The position numbers were made by a program, and so were the translations under genes. Positions 1 through 7,977 of a stretch of 36,829 bases of DNA are shown in pieces. This stretch comes from JBQTHD01 sp052390275 (lineage in GTDB: Bacteria; Actinomycetota; Acidimicrobiia; Acidimicrobiales; AC-14). The first letter of the stretch is position 1. The number at the start of each line of letters is the position of its first letter. The stretch lies in contig JBQTHD010000003.1 in assembly GCA_052390275.1 (NCBI GenBank), positions 1-36,829 on the forward strand. Reading direction: 5' to 3'. The notes below the pieces were generated by a model. The model was not told where the DNA came from. It worked only from the letters and a program-made list of their open reading frames with translations, and searched no databases.

Positions 1-1334
1 CCGGCACGGCCCATTGGGCCAACCTGGGCATCGCCGTCGAATCCACCACTGCCGTCGAGATAGTGGCCCACGAGGCCGCCGCCACCGGCGCCGACACCCG
101 CCTCGAGGTCGATTGGGCCCTGGAGGCAGCTGTGCCGCTGTTGCCCGATCCGGTGGTGGCAACGCCCACTCCCTCGTTTGCCTCCAGCACTCTGCCCAAC
201 CTGGGCGCCACCATTGGCTACTGGTTCCGAATCGCCACCAACCCCGACGCCACCTCCGGTGGGCTCATCAATTCCGGTTGGCTGACCACGCCCACGTGGC
301 GGCCCCCGGTGGGGGCCCTGGCCGAGGGCCCCACCTACTACTGGAGTGTCGTTGTCACCGACGGGGTGCAGACTCATGCCAGCGCCCCCCGGCCCCTGCG
401 GGTCGACCGCCGCCTGGGGGTCCGCCCCGGGGGAGCCATCGACACCCTGGGTCCTTTATCAGTGAACCTGGCCACCGGGGCTTTGTCCTTTGGACTATCC
501 ACCCGGGCCATTCCCAGCGCGGCGGGACCGCTGGCCGCCAGCTTGACCTACAACTCCTCCGCGCCGGCGCCCCATGGCCTCACCGGTCGTTACTGGTCGG
601 GATGCGACCCCTCCGGAACCGCCCTGTCGCCTCCGGGGCCCGCAGGGGCGGGCTTCGTTCGAACCGATGCCACGATCGACTTCTCCTGGACCTCGTCTGA
701 GCCCGCCGGGCCGGGACTCGGCCCCGGACGCTGCATCGTCTGGACCGGATACCTCAGCCTGAAGATCGGCCCCACCTTCACCTATGACCCCTACGGCAAC
801 CCCACCGCCGCCGTGCCCGACAACGCCACCGGGGACTACGACTTCGCCTGGCTGGGAGCCCATCACCGCTTCTACGAACACGAAAGCGATCTCTCCCAGA
901 TCCACATGGGAGCCCGTCTCTATGACCCCACCCTGGGCCGCTTCCTCCCGGTGGACCCCATCGAGGGGGGAAGTGCAAATGACTACGAGTACTGCTTCGG
1001 CGACCCGATCAACAACTTCGACGTGAGCGGTGAGTTCTGTCTAACGATCGGCCCGGTATCGATTGGGGGCTGCGGGCTTCAGGCCAAAAAGCGTGATATC
1101 AAGGCGTTTGATGCTGCTATCCGGGAATGCGAGCGTCAAATTGGTCGGCGACTTACCGGAGGTGAGCGCCGTCGGCTTCACGAAGCTATCCATGGTCAGA
1201 ACTTCGACTTCCGCCAGATTGTAGACCAATGTCTGGCGATGTTTGGAGGGCTCGGAATATCTCGGGAACGGCCATATTCGAGGGGTGCCACACCTTGGTT
1301 AATACAGGCCATCCGATACGAGAATCTCAGGTAG
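1..1334 (+). CDS. Rhs-family polymorphic toxin, 3' part, internally deleted
   Basis: The reading frame is open to the left edge of the window, so the 5' end is missing. It encodes a fibronectin-like segment, the start of a PA14-like domain (about nt 655-765), then abruptly the end of an Rhs barrel and the Rhs core (about nt 900-1035: MGARLYDPTLGRF, VDPIEGGSANDYEY, DPINNFDVSG). About 100 residues of variable C-terminal tip follow, containing LTGGERRRLHEAIHGQ. In this family the core is the self-cleavage site and the tip is the toxic payload. The PA14 domain is cut and the usual long stretch of YD repeats is absent. The tip is visibly less GC-rich than the rest, as expected for an exchanged cassette. 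The Rhs identity is secure; I do not recognise the toxin activity of the tip. Confidence 0.85.
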   Translation, partial: GTAHWANLGIAVESTTAVEIVAHEAAATGADTRLEVDWALEAAVPLLPDPVVATPTPSFASSTLPNLGATIGYWFRIATNPDATSGGLINSGWLTTPTWRPPVGALAEGPTYYWSVVVTDGVQTHASAPRPLRVDRRLGVRPGGAIDTLGPLSVNLATGALSFGLSTRAIPSAAGPLAASLTYNSSAPAPHGLTGRYWSGCDPSGTALSPPGPAGAGFVRTDATIDFSWTSSEPAGPGLGPGRCIVWTGYLSLKIGPTFTYDPYGNPTAAVPDNATGDYDFAWLGAHHRFYEHESDLSQIHMGARLYDPTLGRFLPVDPIEGGSANDYEYCFGDPINNFDVSGEFCLTIGPVSIGGCGLQAKKRDIKAFDAAIRECERQIGRRLTGGERRRLHEAIHGQNFDFRQIVDQCLAMFGGLGISRERPYSRGATPWLIQAIRYENLR

Positions 1335-1792
1335 TGCCGGTGGAGGCAGATCTGCATCGCCAAATTGACGGTATTTCTGGGAAACGATGCATCCGGGCGG
1401 AGCGCGGACATGGATCTTTCTTGATCTTAGAGTTCACGGATAGTCTTGCGGAGGCCGCTGGCCTAAGGCCATGGCACTTGTGGGTTTACGGCTCTGATTG
1501 GGAGCTACTATCTCCAGAAGCGATGGCAGTACCGTGGTTCGATGATTCCAGTCTCATCGATAATGGGCTCGAAGCGATCCTGGACGAACACGTAAGCGCT
1601 ACCGAACTCTCCATAGATCTCCATCTCAGGTTGGTCTTCAGTAGTTCATGGGAGCTGGCGATTCGAGGGAACTCCGACCCCGAAACGTCTGATCTCGATC
1701 TGTGGCTACTGTTCACGCCCAACTCCGGCGTGATCACCGTGAGGCCGAACCTGCAATGGACCTATGAGCTCGAAGAGGCGGAGCCATCCTGA
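1334..1792 (+). CDS. Candidate immunity protein for the Rhs tip
   Basis: A 152-residue soluble protein without a recognisable signal peptide or catalytic motif. I chose the GTG at 1334 because it shares its G with the TAG stop of the Rhs gene (TAGTG), which implies translational coupling; a longer version from 1229 would run inside the Rhs tip. The second half alternates polar and hydrophobic residues as in beta strands (for example LHLRLVFSSSWELAIRG and GVITVRPNLQW). Position directly after an Rhs tip, coupling, and the same low GC as the tip are the hallmarks of cognate immunity genes. The function is inferred from context only. Confidence 0.6.
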   Translation: MPVEADLHRQIDGISGKRCIRAERGHGSFLILEFTDSLAEAAGLRPWHLWVYGSDWELLSPEAMAVPWFDDSSLIDNGLEAILDEHVSATELSIDLHLRLVFSSSWELAIRGNSDPETSDLDLWLLFTPNSGVITVRPNLQWTYELEEAEPS

Positions 1793-1912
1793 CAACTAAA
1801 GAGCCAGTGGGAAGGAATCTCGTTCGTCGGCGCGGCGGCGATTCTTGGTGGCTACCTGGTGGTGGGCAGCCTTGTGGGTCTCATAATCGAACTGGTAAAG
1901 ATGGATCGATAG
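1793..1912 (+). other. Transmembrane-helix-coding tail behind one TGA
   Basis: Directly after the TGA of the candidate immunity gene, and in the same frame, 39 codons encode QLKSQWEGISF followed by a long hydrophobic helix (about GAAAILGGYLVVGSLVGLII) and ELVKMDR, then TAG at 1910. There is no ATG, GTG or TTG before the helix. It may be the lost C-terminal anchor of the immunity protein, a readthrough product, or the remnant of a separate small membrane protein whose start became CTG (CTGA at 1789-1792, in another frame). From 1913 to 2100 I see nothing coding. Confidence 0.35.
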
Positions 1913-2100
1913 ACAGGGTGCGCTGCGGGTCTAAAGCCTCGACCAGGGAAGCGAGTGTTTGCGAATGCTGGCTGGCCTCGGGCGGTCCATTCCATGGTGA
2001 ACTCGGCAGGCGTGAACTCGCTGTGGCCGCCGTGAAGGCGTCAGCCCGCCCTGGGCCAGGGCAGCAGGGCCAATTGGGGTGTTGACAGGGAGCTCGCTGG

Positions 2101-2106
2101 TAGCGT
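2101..2106 (+). promoter_or_regulatory. TANNNT box (TAGCGT) of the AbrB-like gene
   Basis: TAGCGT ends 7 nt before the ATC codon at 2114. The same spacing separates TANNNT boxes from the start codons of several intact genes here. TTGACA lies at 2082-2087, but the 13-nt gap is short for a standard promoter. Confidence 0.4.
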
Positions 2107-2125
2107 CCTCCCAATCGAAGCGACG

Positions 2126-2350
2126 GTGGACGATGTCGGTCGGATCGTGCTGCCGAAGCCGCTTCGGGACAGGTTGAGACTCACCGCCGGCACGAAGGTC
2201 GACGTGAGTGAGTACGGAAGTGGGCTTCAAGTTGTTCCGGTGGGGCGGACCGCCCGGCTCCAGGAGCGAGACGGCCGCTTGGTGGCGGTTGCCGAGACGC
2301 CCATCACCTATACCGACGTACTTGGGCTCATCGACGCCGGTCGACGATGA
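2126..2350 (+). CDS. AbrB/MazE-type antitoxin, N-terminus probably damaged
   Basis: The frame encodes DDVGRIVLPKPLRDRLRL, a typical SpoVT-AbrB DNA-binding motif, followed by a C-terminal region like those of VapB antitoxins. The first usable start is GTG at 2126, but that removes the first beta strand. In-frame codons upstream read ATC GAA GCG ACG from 2114, so a natural start MEATVDDVGR would need only ATC to ATG, and the TANNNT box lies exactly 7 nt before it. I infer that the original start codon was at 2114 and has been lost. The stop overlaps the ATG of the broken toxin gene (ATGA at 2347). Confidence 0.6.
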   Translation: MDDVGRIVLPKPLRDRLRLTAGTKVDVSEYGSGLQVVPVGRTARLQERDGRLVAVAETPITYTDVLGLIDAGRR

Positions 2351-2589
2351 CGGAGCGTTGATAGACACCAGCGTGGCGGTGCCACTACTGGTCACCTCAC
2401 CATCAAGTGCACGACTCAGTTTCCAAAGCGGTGGGTGACCGTTTGGGGGCGCAGGCGGGCCACGCTCGCCGGGCATACCGAGCGGTCAGCGAGCACGGAG
2501 CGGTTCGTCCGCACGGTCGCTCCACCAGTTGGGCGACGGCCAGCAACCACAGAGCCTTGAGCCCGGTCGAAGCGGACAGCTCGCCATGA
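2347..2589 (+). pseudogene. VapC-type PIN toxin remnant, frameshifted
   Basis: ATG at 2347 gives MTE and then a stop. One frame over, codons 2358-2399 read LIDTSVAVPLLVTS, the canonical first strand of a PIN nuclease. The frame then changes again near 2397-2401 and continues as HDSVSKAVGDRLGAQAGHA from about 2410. These pieces line up with one VapC N-terminus if two frame changes are corrected. Later sequence is too degraded to follow, and the right end is approximate. It is partnered with the AbrB-like antitoxin just upstream. Confidence 0.55.
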
Positions 2590-2618
2590 TGCTGACGCCC
2601 GCCCCCGGCGGGAGCCTT

Positions 2619-2624
2619 TAGGGT
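2619..2624 (+). promoter_or_regulatory. TANNNT box (TAGGGT) of cca
   Basis: TAGGGT is followed by a 7-nt spacer and the GTG start at 2632. No Shine-Dalgarno sequence is present, which suggests a leaderless mRNA. Confidence 0.5.
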
Positions 2625-2631
2625 CGACAGA

Positions 2632-4029
2632 GTGATTCCGGCCCGGCTTGGCCCCCTGCTGGCGGAGACGGCCGATGTTGCGGCGAGGTTCATCGACGCC
2701 GGTCACCGCCTCTACCTGGTGGGGGGCAGTGTTCGCGACGCTCTCCTGGGTCGATCGCTTGATGAGATCGACCTGGACTTCACCACCGACGCCCGGCCCG
2801 AGGAAATTCTGGCTGTCATCTCTGGGTGGGCGGACTCGGTGTGGGAACAGGGTCGCCGGTTCGGAACCATTGGTTGTGCCCGCGGTGGGCGCACCTACGA
2901 GATCACCACCCACCGGGCCGAGGCCTACAACCCTGAGTCCCGCCAGCCCGACGTGGTCTTCGCCACCGACGTCGTGGTCGATCTTTCCCGCCGGGACTTC
3001 ACCGTCAACGCCATGGCCCTGCAACTGGGCCACCCCGGTTTGTCCCCGGTTCTGGTGGACCCTCACGGAGGGGCGGCGGATCTGGCCGCCCGCCGGCTGC
3101 GGACCCCGCTTGCGCCCGCCGTCTCCTTCGGCGACGACCCGCTTCGGATGCTGCGGGCGGCCCGGTTCATGGCGGGTTACGACCTCGAACCCGACGAGGA
3201 CCTGGTGGAGGCGGTGCGCTCCATGCGGACCCGCCTGGAGATTGTCTCGGCCGAACGCATTCGCGACGAACTCGACAAGCTCCTGGTCGTGGCCCGGCCG
3301 GGCCCTGGGCTGTGGTTCCTGGTGCGCACCGGCCTGGCCGAGGAGTTCATGCCTGAGCTCCCGGCTCTATCGGTCGAACAGGACCCCATCCATCGCCACA
3401 AGGACGTTCTGGCTCACACCATCGCGGTAGTGGAGAAGACCCGTCCGGACAAGGTGCTGCGCATGGCCGCCCTCCTTCACGACATCGGCAAGCCCAAGAC
3501 CCGCTCCATTGGGCCCCACGGCGTCTCCTTTCATCACCATGACGTGGTCGGTGCCCGCATGGCCGAGACCCGGTTGCGGGCCCTTCGGTACCCCAACGAA
3601 GAGACGGCCGATATCTGCCGCCTGGTCTTCCTTCACCTGCGCTTTCACGGCTACGGCACCGTTTGGACCGACTCCGCCGTGCGCCGCTACGTCCGCGATG
3701 CCGGTCCGCTGCTGGCCAAGCTCAACGAACTGACCCGGTGCGACTGCACCACCCGCAACCGGGCCCGGGCCGAGGAACTGGCCCGGCGAATGGACCGCCT
3801 GGAGGAGCGCATCGCCCTCCTGGGGGAGCAGGAGGAGATGGCTGCCATGCGCCCCGAACTCGACGGCTCGGCGATCATGGCCCGCCTGGGCATCGGACCT
3901 GGGCCCCTGGTCGGTCGGGCCCGCAACTTCCTTCTCGACCTGAGGCTGGACGAGGGCCCCCTGGGCGAAGCCGAGGTCGGTCGCCGCCTGGACGCCTGGT
4001 GGGCCGAGAACCGCCCCTCGGCGGGCTGA
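2632..4029 (+). CDS. cca: CCA tRNA nucleotidyltransferase
   Basis: This enzyme adds or repairs the 3' CCA end of tRNAs using CTP and ATP. The 465-residue protein has the class II polymerase-beta fold signature GGSVRDALLGR (residues 31-41) followed by DEIDLDF with the metal-binding aspartates. It also has RRDFTVNAMAL, DPLRMLRAARF, and a C-terminal HD domain with LLHDIGKPKTR and FHHHD. Length and domain order match actinobacterial CCA enzymes with an appended HD phosphohydrolase domain. The GTG start is supported by the TAGGGT box 7 nt upstream. It appears to be transcribed alone. Confidence 0.93.
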   Translation: MIPARLGPLLAETADVAARFIDAGHRLYLVGGSVRDALLGRSLDEIDLDFTTDARPEEILAVISGWADSVWEQGRRFGTIGCARGGRTYEITTHRAEAYNPESRQPDVVFATDVVVDLSRRDFTVNAMALQLGHPGLSPVLVDPHGGAADLAARRLRTPLAPAVSFGDDPLRMLRAARFMAGYDLEPDEDLVEAVRSMRTRLEIVSAERIRDELDKLLVVARPGPGLWFLVRTGLAEEFMPELPALSVEQDPIHRHKDVLAHTIAVVEKTRPDKVLRMAALLHDIGKPKTRSIGPHGVSFHHHDVVGARMAETRLRALRYPNEETADICRLVFLHLRFHGYGTVWTDSAVRRYVRDAGPLLAKLNELTRCDCTTRNRARAEELARRMDRLEERIALLGEQEEMAAMRPELDGSAIMARLGIGPGPLVGRARNFLLDLRLDEGPLGEAEVGRRLDAWWAENRPSAG

Positions 4030-4111
4030 ATCGGTAGGCAGATTTCGGGCGAGGGCCACCACCCCTGGCCGGCCCTGATCAGGCTGACCGGTGGAGTCAT
4101 CGACGAATCCC

Positions 4112-4117
4112 TACGCT
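4112..4117 (+). promoter_or_regulatory. TANNNT box (TACGCT) before the small acidic gene
   Basis: TACGCT, a 7-nt spacer, then GTG at 4125 with no Shine-Dalgarno sequence; a probable leaderless promoter for the two-gene unit with the AarF kinase. Confidence 0.45.
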
Positions 4118-4124
4118 CGGTGGC

Positions 4125-4424
4125 GTGAACCCGGTCGACGTCGACACCTCGCACAGCGACGTTGCCCCGGTCGAGATCGCCCCGGTCGAGATCGCCCCGG
4201 TCGGCACTTCCCCGGTGGACGTCGCCCATCTGGAGGGCGAGCCGACCGAGACGGTGATCAGGGTGGTGGAGGAGTTCGTGGCCCGGGTCAACGCCGCCCT
4301 CGATGAGGTGGAGGCGGAACTGGCCAGTACGGAACTCCGCTCCGGTAGTCACTCGGCCGTCGTCGCCGACGAGTCCGATGTCCCCGGCCCAGGCCTGGCG
4401 GGCCAGGACGGGGAGGGCGGATGA
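4125..4424 (+). CDS. Small acidic protein of unknown function
   Basis: A 99-residue acidic protein. Residues 12-30 are a proline/valine repeat (APVEI units). Residues about 40-68 form a likely amphipathic helix (ETVIRVVEEFVARVNAALDEVEAELAS), and the tail is disordered. I recognise no family. Its TGA overlaps the ATG of the AarF-type kinase (ATGA at 4421), so the two are probably co-translated. The leaderless box and the coupling make it likely to be real. A role alongside the kinase is inference. Confidence 0.6.
   Translation: MNPVDVDTSHSDVAPVEIAPVEIAPVGTSPVDVAHLEGEPTETVIRVVEEFVARVNAALDEVEAELASTELRSGSHSAVVADESDVPGPGLAGQDGEGG
4161..4205 (+). repeat. In-frame 15-nt tandem repeat (3 copies)
   Basis: Three copies of a unit like ATCGCCCCGGTCGAG, encoding APVEI-type repeats near the N-terminus of the small acidic protein. 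Confidence 0.75.
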
Positions 4425-5932
4425 GGCCCCAGCGGGCCCTACCGCTCGCCCTGATGGCCGCCGGTGGAGTGGCGGGGGCGGCGCATCTGGCCCTGGCCGA
4501 TGAGCAGCGGCGAATCCAGTTGGATCGACAACTGCGGGTGTGGCGCCTGACCGCTCGGCGAGGTTCCCGGTGGGCGGAGATGAAGGTTCGGGGCCGGCGG
4601 GCCACCGACGAGCGCCGGGCGGCCCTGGAGGAGCAGTTCACCATCCGCTCGGCCGAGGATGTGGCCGCAGTCCTGGGGAACATGAAAGGCGCCATCATGA
4701 AGGCGGGCCAGATGGTTTCTTTCCTGGCTGACGGCCTCCCGCCCGAGGCCCGGGCGGTGCTGTCCACCCTTCAGGCCGACGTCCCCCCCATGGCCCCCAG
4801 CCTGGCCGAGGCCGTGATTCGCCAGGAGTTGGGGGCATCCCCCGAAGAGCTGTTCCTGGATTGGGACCCGGTCCCGGTGGCGGCGGCCTCCATTGGTCAG
4901 GTTCACCGCGCCGTGATGCCCGACGGGCGGCAGGTGGCGGTCAAGGTCCAGTACCCAGGGGTGGACCTCTCCATCAAGGGGGACCTGGACAACGCCCAGT
5001 TGATCACCGGGATGATGGCGGCGGTGGCCATGCGCAACATGGACGTCAAGGCCATGGTCGACGAACTTCGCGGCCGCATGGGCGACGAGTTGGACTACCG
5101 GTTGGAGGCCCGCTGCCAGCAGGAGTTCGCCGACCGCTACCGGGGCCACCCCTTCATCCATGTGCCCAACGTGGTGGCCGAGCGCAGTGCCCGTCGGGTG
5201 ATCACCAGCGACTGGGTGGACGGGGTGAGTTGGGCTGAGTTCCTGGCCAGGGCCGATCGACCGGCCCGCCAACGGGCGGCGGAAATCCTGTTCCGCTTTG
5301 CCGAGGGCTCGATCTGGGAACACCGGGTGTTCAACGGCGATCCTCATCCGGGGAACTACCGCTTCCACCTGGACGGGTCCCGGGTGACGTTCCTGGACTT
5401 CGGCCTGGTCAAGCGATGGGCCCCGGGGGAACTGGAAAGCCTCAGCCCCATCCTCCACGCCGTCCTGGCCAACGACGTGGCGGCCACCTTGGACGCGGTG
5501 ATCGAGGCAGGCTTCCTGGCTGGGGACCATGGCTTGGACCCGGCGTTGGTTTTTGAGTACTGCAGTGGCCCTTACCAGCCCTTTCAGGTCGAGGAATTCA
5601 CCTTTGCCCCCGACTTCGTGGGCCGGACGCTGGGCCCCATGTTGGACATGACCGGCCGTTTCGGCGAGGTCATCCGGGCTCTGAACCTGCCGCCTTCCTA
5701 TGTGATCCTCGACCGGGTGGTCTGGGGGATGAGCGCGCTTTTTTCCCATCTGGGGGCCACCGCGCGGTGGGGCGACCTGCTGGAGGAGTACCTGAACGGT
5801 TCTCCGCCATCCACCCCCCTGGGCCGGGAGGAGGCGGCCTGGAAGGAGGCGATTGCACAGAAGCCGATCTGCCAGCCGGCTGGCGGGGTGATCAAAGCTG
5901 GCGCGAGCCGCGGGCGGACCCGAGCCGGCTGA
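4421..5932 (+). CDS. AarF/UbiB (ABC1) family atypical kinase
   Basis: A 503-residue member of the ABC1/UbiB atypical kinase family. It shows the KxGQ motif (IMKAGQMVSF), the alanine-rich nucleotide loop (PVAAASIGQVHRA), the VAVKVQYPG lysine strand, the catalytic GDPHPGNY and the metal-binding FLDFGLVKR. Family members support quinone or prenyl-lipid metabolism, though the substrate in actinobacteria is unclear. A short hydrophobic stretch lies at residues 6-26. It is coupled to the upstream small protein. The start at 4421 is fixed by the ATGA overlap. Confidence 0.9.
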   Translation: MRPQRALPLALMAAGGVAGAAHLALADEQRRIQLDRQLRVWRLTARRGSRWAEMKVRGRRATDERRAALEEQFTIRSAEDVAAVLGNMKGAIMKAGQMVSFLADGLPPEARAVLSTLQADVPPMAPSLAEAVIRQELGASPEELFLDWDPVPVAAASIGQVHRAVMPDGRQVAVKVQYPGVDLSIKGDLDNAQLITGMMAAVAMRNMDVKAMVDELRGRMGDELDYRLEARCQQEFADRYRGHPFIHVPNVVAERSARRVITSDWVDGVSWAEFLARADRPARQRAAEILFRFAEGSIWEHRVFNGDPHPGNYRFHLDGSRVTFLDFGLVKRWAPGELESLSPILHAVLANDVAATLDAVIEAGFLAGDHGLDPALVFEYCSGPYQPFQVEEFTFAPDFVGRTLGPMLDMTGRFGEVIRALNLPPSYVILDRVVWGMSALFSHLGATARWGDLLEEYLNGSPPSTPLGREEAAWKEAIAQKPICQPAGGVIKAGASRGRTRAG

Positions 5933-6005
5933 GGGTTCCCCCATCGAAACCAAACGCCTGATCCTGGCGCCGTCCTCAGTCGGTGATGGCCACCGGCGCC
6001 TCGGG

Positions 6006-6857
6006 ATGGCGCACCTGCGCAAACACTTCCTGCGACCGCGGTACCGGCGGGATGAGGCGGTGACTCTGACCACCAGCGATGGCGTCCGTCTCGCCGGCGC
6101 CTATCTGCCCGGGCCGCCGACGGCGGAGGTGGCGGTGGTCCTGGTCCATGGCTTCGCCCTGTCGTCGCGAACCCCCCGGATCCATGCCTTCGCCCACCAG
6201 TTGGCCACCCGGGTCCCGGTTCTGGTCCCCGACCTGCGGGGCCACGGCGGATCGGGGGGCCTGTGCGCTCTGGCCAGCCAGGAAGCCGCGGACGTGGCCG
6301 CTGCGGTCCACGCCGTGCCCGGCGACCTTCCGGTGGTGACGGTGGGCATCAGCCTGGGGGGCGCGGCGGTACTCCTGCACGCCGGAGATCGGCACCGGTG
6401 GCTGGCTGCCGGGGACCGGCTGGCGGGCGCGGACCGCTTGGCGGCGGCGGACCGCTTGGCGGGGGTGGTGGCCATCAGCGCTCCGGCCTGGTCGGGAACC
6501 TGGGACACCGCCGGGACCAGCCGGGTCCGCCAGTTGGCAACCAGCCGCCTGGGGCGGGCGGCCCTGTCGTCAGTGGCCCATACCCGCCTGGCGCAGACCT
6601 GCGAGCCGGTTCCGGATTCGGCCGATCTCGTGGCCGCTATCAGCCCCGCCTTCACCCTTGTCATCTCCGACCCGGCGGACCACTATTTCGGGCCCGAGCA
6701 TGCCGAGACCCTCTTGCGGTGGGCCGGGCCTCCTCGGGCCGCCTGGCTCATCCCTGGCGGGGGCCACGGCACAGACCTGTTGAGCGACGACCTGGCCGGC
6801 CGCATCGTCGACTACGCCCGGGCGCACCTTCGGCGGGCGGCAGAATCGGCTCCCTGA
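6006..6857 (+). CDS. Alpha/beta hydrolase
   Basis: A 283-residue serine hydrolase of the alpha/beta fold. It shows the oxyanion-hole HGF (VVLVHGFALSS), the nucleophile elbow GISLGG, a late aspartate (ISDPADHYF) and the catalytic histidine in GGGHGTD. The substrate cannot be read from the sequence; the general pattern fits esterase or lysophospholipase-like members. Between the nucleophile and the cap region is an 18-nt tandem repeat encoding ADRLA units. No close operon partner. Confidence 0.85.
   Translation: MAHLRKHFLRPRYRRDEAVTLTTSDGVRLAGAYLPGPPTAEVAVVLVHGFALSSRTPRIHAFAHQLATRVPVLVPDLRGHGGSGGLCALASQEAADVAAAVHAVPGDLPVVTVGISLGGAAVLLHAGDRHRWLAAGDRLAGADRLAAADRLAGVVAISAPAWSGTWDTAGTSRVRQLATSRLGRAALSSVAHTRLAQTCEPVPDSADLVAAISPAFTLVISDPADHYFGPEHAETLLRWAGPPRAAWLIPGGGHGTDLLSDDLAGRIVDYARAHLRRAAESAP
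6408..6461 (+). repeat. In-frame 18-nt tandem repeat (3 copies)
   Basis: Three copies encode GDRLAG, ADRLAA and ADRLAG-like units within the hydrolase, just after its nucleophile region. Confidence 0.7.
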
Positions 6858-6951
6858 GGCCATCGACCCGGTCGGGGTAAGGCACTGAGGCGGGCATTTC
6901 GGTCAAGGATTTCGCACTTTCCGTGAGCGGTGCAGGTCGGGGGGTGACGGT

Positions 6952-6957
6952 TAGCCT
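6952..6957 (+). promoter_or_regulatory. TANNNT box (TAGCCT) of the MaoC-like gene
   Basis: TAGCCT followed by a 7-nt spacer and GTG at 6965. This selects 6965 over the earlier in-frame GTG at 6923. Confidence 0.45.
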
Positions 6958-6964
6958 CCGGGGT

Positions 6965-7903
6965 GTGTCGTCCCCGCACCCACTCGTGATCGGAACCGCC
7001 TTCGGTGGTCCGCCCATGAGGGTGGATTCCGCCCAGGCCCTGGCCTATGCCCAGGCGACCGGAGACCTGGCCGGGGCAGATGGCGCAAACGGAGACCGCG
7101 CCGACAGGGACGGCATGGGTGATCACCCGGTTCCACCCCTCTTCGCCGTGGTCCCGGCCTGGGCCGCCTTCTCCGCCGCGGTTACCGGCCTGGTCCCGAC
7201 GCCGCATCTCAACAACCTTCTCCACGCTGGCCACCACCTGCACTGGATCAGCCCGTTGGCGGTCGGCGACGAACTGACCACCGAGGCCACCTTGACCGGG
7301 GTCCGAGCCTCAGGGGCGGGAAGCTGGTTGTTCGTTGGGCTTCGAACCTGGGACATCCATGGCGATGACCGGGTGCTGCAGAAGGCCACGCTGTTCGTCC
7401 GGGGCTTCTCCGCCCAGGCCGTGGCGCCCGAAGCATCTGCGCCCGACGCTCGCCAGGGCGGATTCCCACCGCCAGAGACCCCGCCTGCTCCGGCCCGGCG
7501 CCCCCCGGCCGACCGGCCGCCACTGGCCGAGGTTCGCCGCCAGACCGACCCCGACCAGGCCGTCCGGTATGCGCGGGCGTCGGGTGACCTCAATCCCATC
7601 CATACGGACCCGGCCGCCGCCCAGGCCGCCGGACTGGCGGGCTGCATCCTTCAAGGCCTGTGCACCATGGCCATCTGCGCCCAGGTGGTGGTGGACGTGG
7701 CCGCCGCCGGCGATGCGGCCCGGCTGCGCGAGCTTTCGGTCCGGTTCAGCCAGCCGGTCTTCCCTGGATCAGACCTCACGGTCTCGGTCCAGTCCCCGGC
7801 GTTGCCGCCCCCCTCGGACGCGAACTCCAGCGTGGAGTTCGTCGCCACCAGTGACAGCCGGCGGGTGGTGAAAGAGGGACTGGCCCGGCTGGCTCCTTCG
7901 TGA
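6965..7903 (+). CDS. MaoC-like double-hotdog protein
   Basis: 312 residues with two hotdog folds. The N-terminal half resembles the dehydratase N-domain. The C-terminal half carries the hydratase-2 motif YARASGDLNPIHTDPAAAQAAG followed by LQG where most hydratases have LHG. Family members hydrate 2-enoyl-CoA thioesters or related acyl substrates. The catalytic Asp/His pair (GDLNPIH) is present. A proline/alanine-rich linker joins the halves (about residues 155-190). I chose GTG 6965 for its TANNNT box. The substrate is unknown. Confidence 0.8.
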   Translation: MSSPHPLVIGTAFGGPPMRVDSAQALAYAQATGDLAGADGANGDRADRDGMGDHPVPPLFAVVPAWAAFSAAVTGLVPTPHLNNLLHAGHHLHWISPLAVGDELTTEATLTGVRASGAGSWLFVGLRTWDIHGDDRVLQKATLFVRGFSAQAVAPEASAPDARQGGFPPPETPPAPARRPPADRPPLAEVRRQTDPDQAVRYARASGDLNPIHTDPAAAQAAGLAGCILQGLCTMAICAQVVVDVAAAGDAARLRELSVRFSQPVFPGSDLTVSVQSPALPPPSDANSSVEFVATSDSRRVVKEGLARLAPS

Positions 7904-7977
7904 TCGACTTAGGCCTGTGTTCACCGGAGCGGGTTTGATCGCCGCCGCTGGCGTCCCCCGGGTCCGGCAGGCCTGAC

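Noticed and set aside
1807..2085. 92-codon plus-strand frame after the immunity gene
   Set aside because: It is out of frame with the membrane-helix-coding stretch, and its composition is not protein-like.
1931..2476. 181-codon minus-strand frame across the antitoxin region
   Set aside because: No recognisable domain, and it lies opposite the clear AbrB and PIN signatures.
4439..6073. 544-codon minus-strand open frame
   Set aside because: It is the antisense shadow of the AarF-type kinase gene, whose catalytic motifs are intact. High GC makes long shadow frames common.
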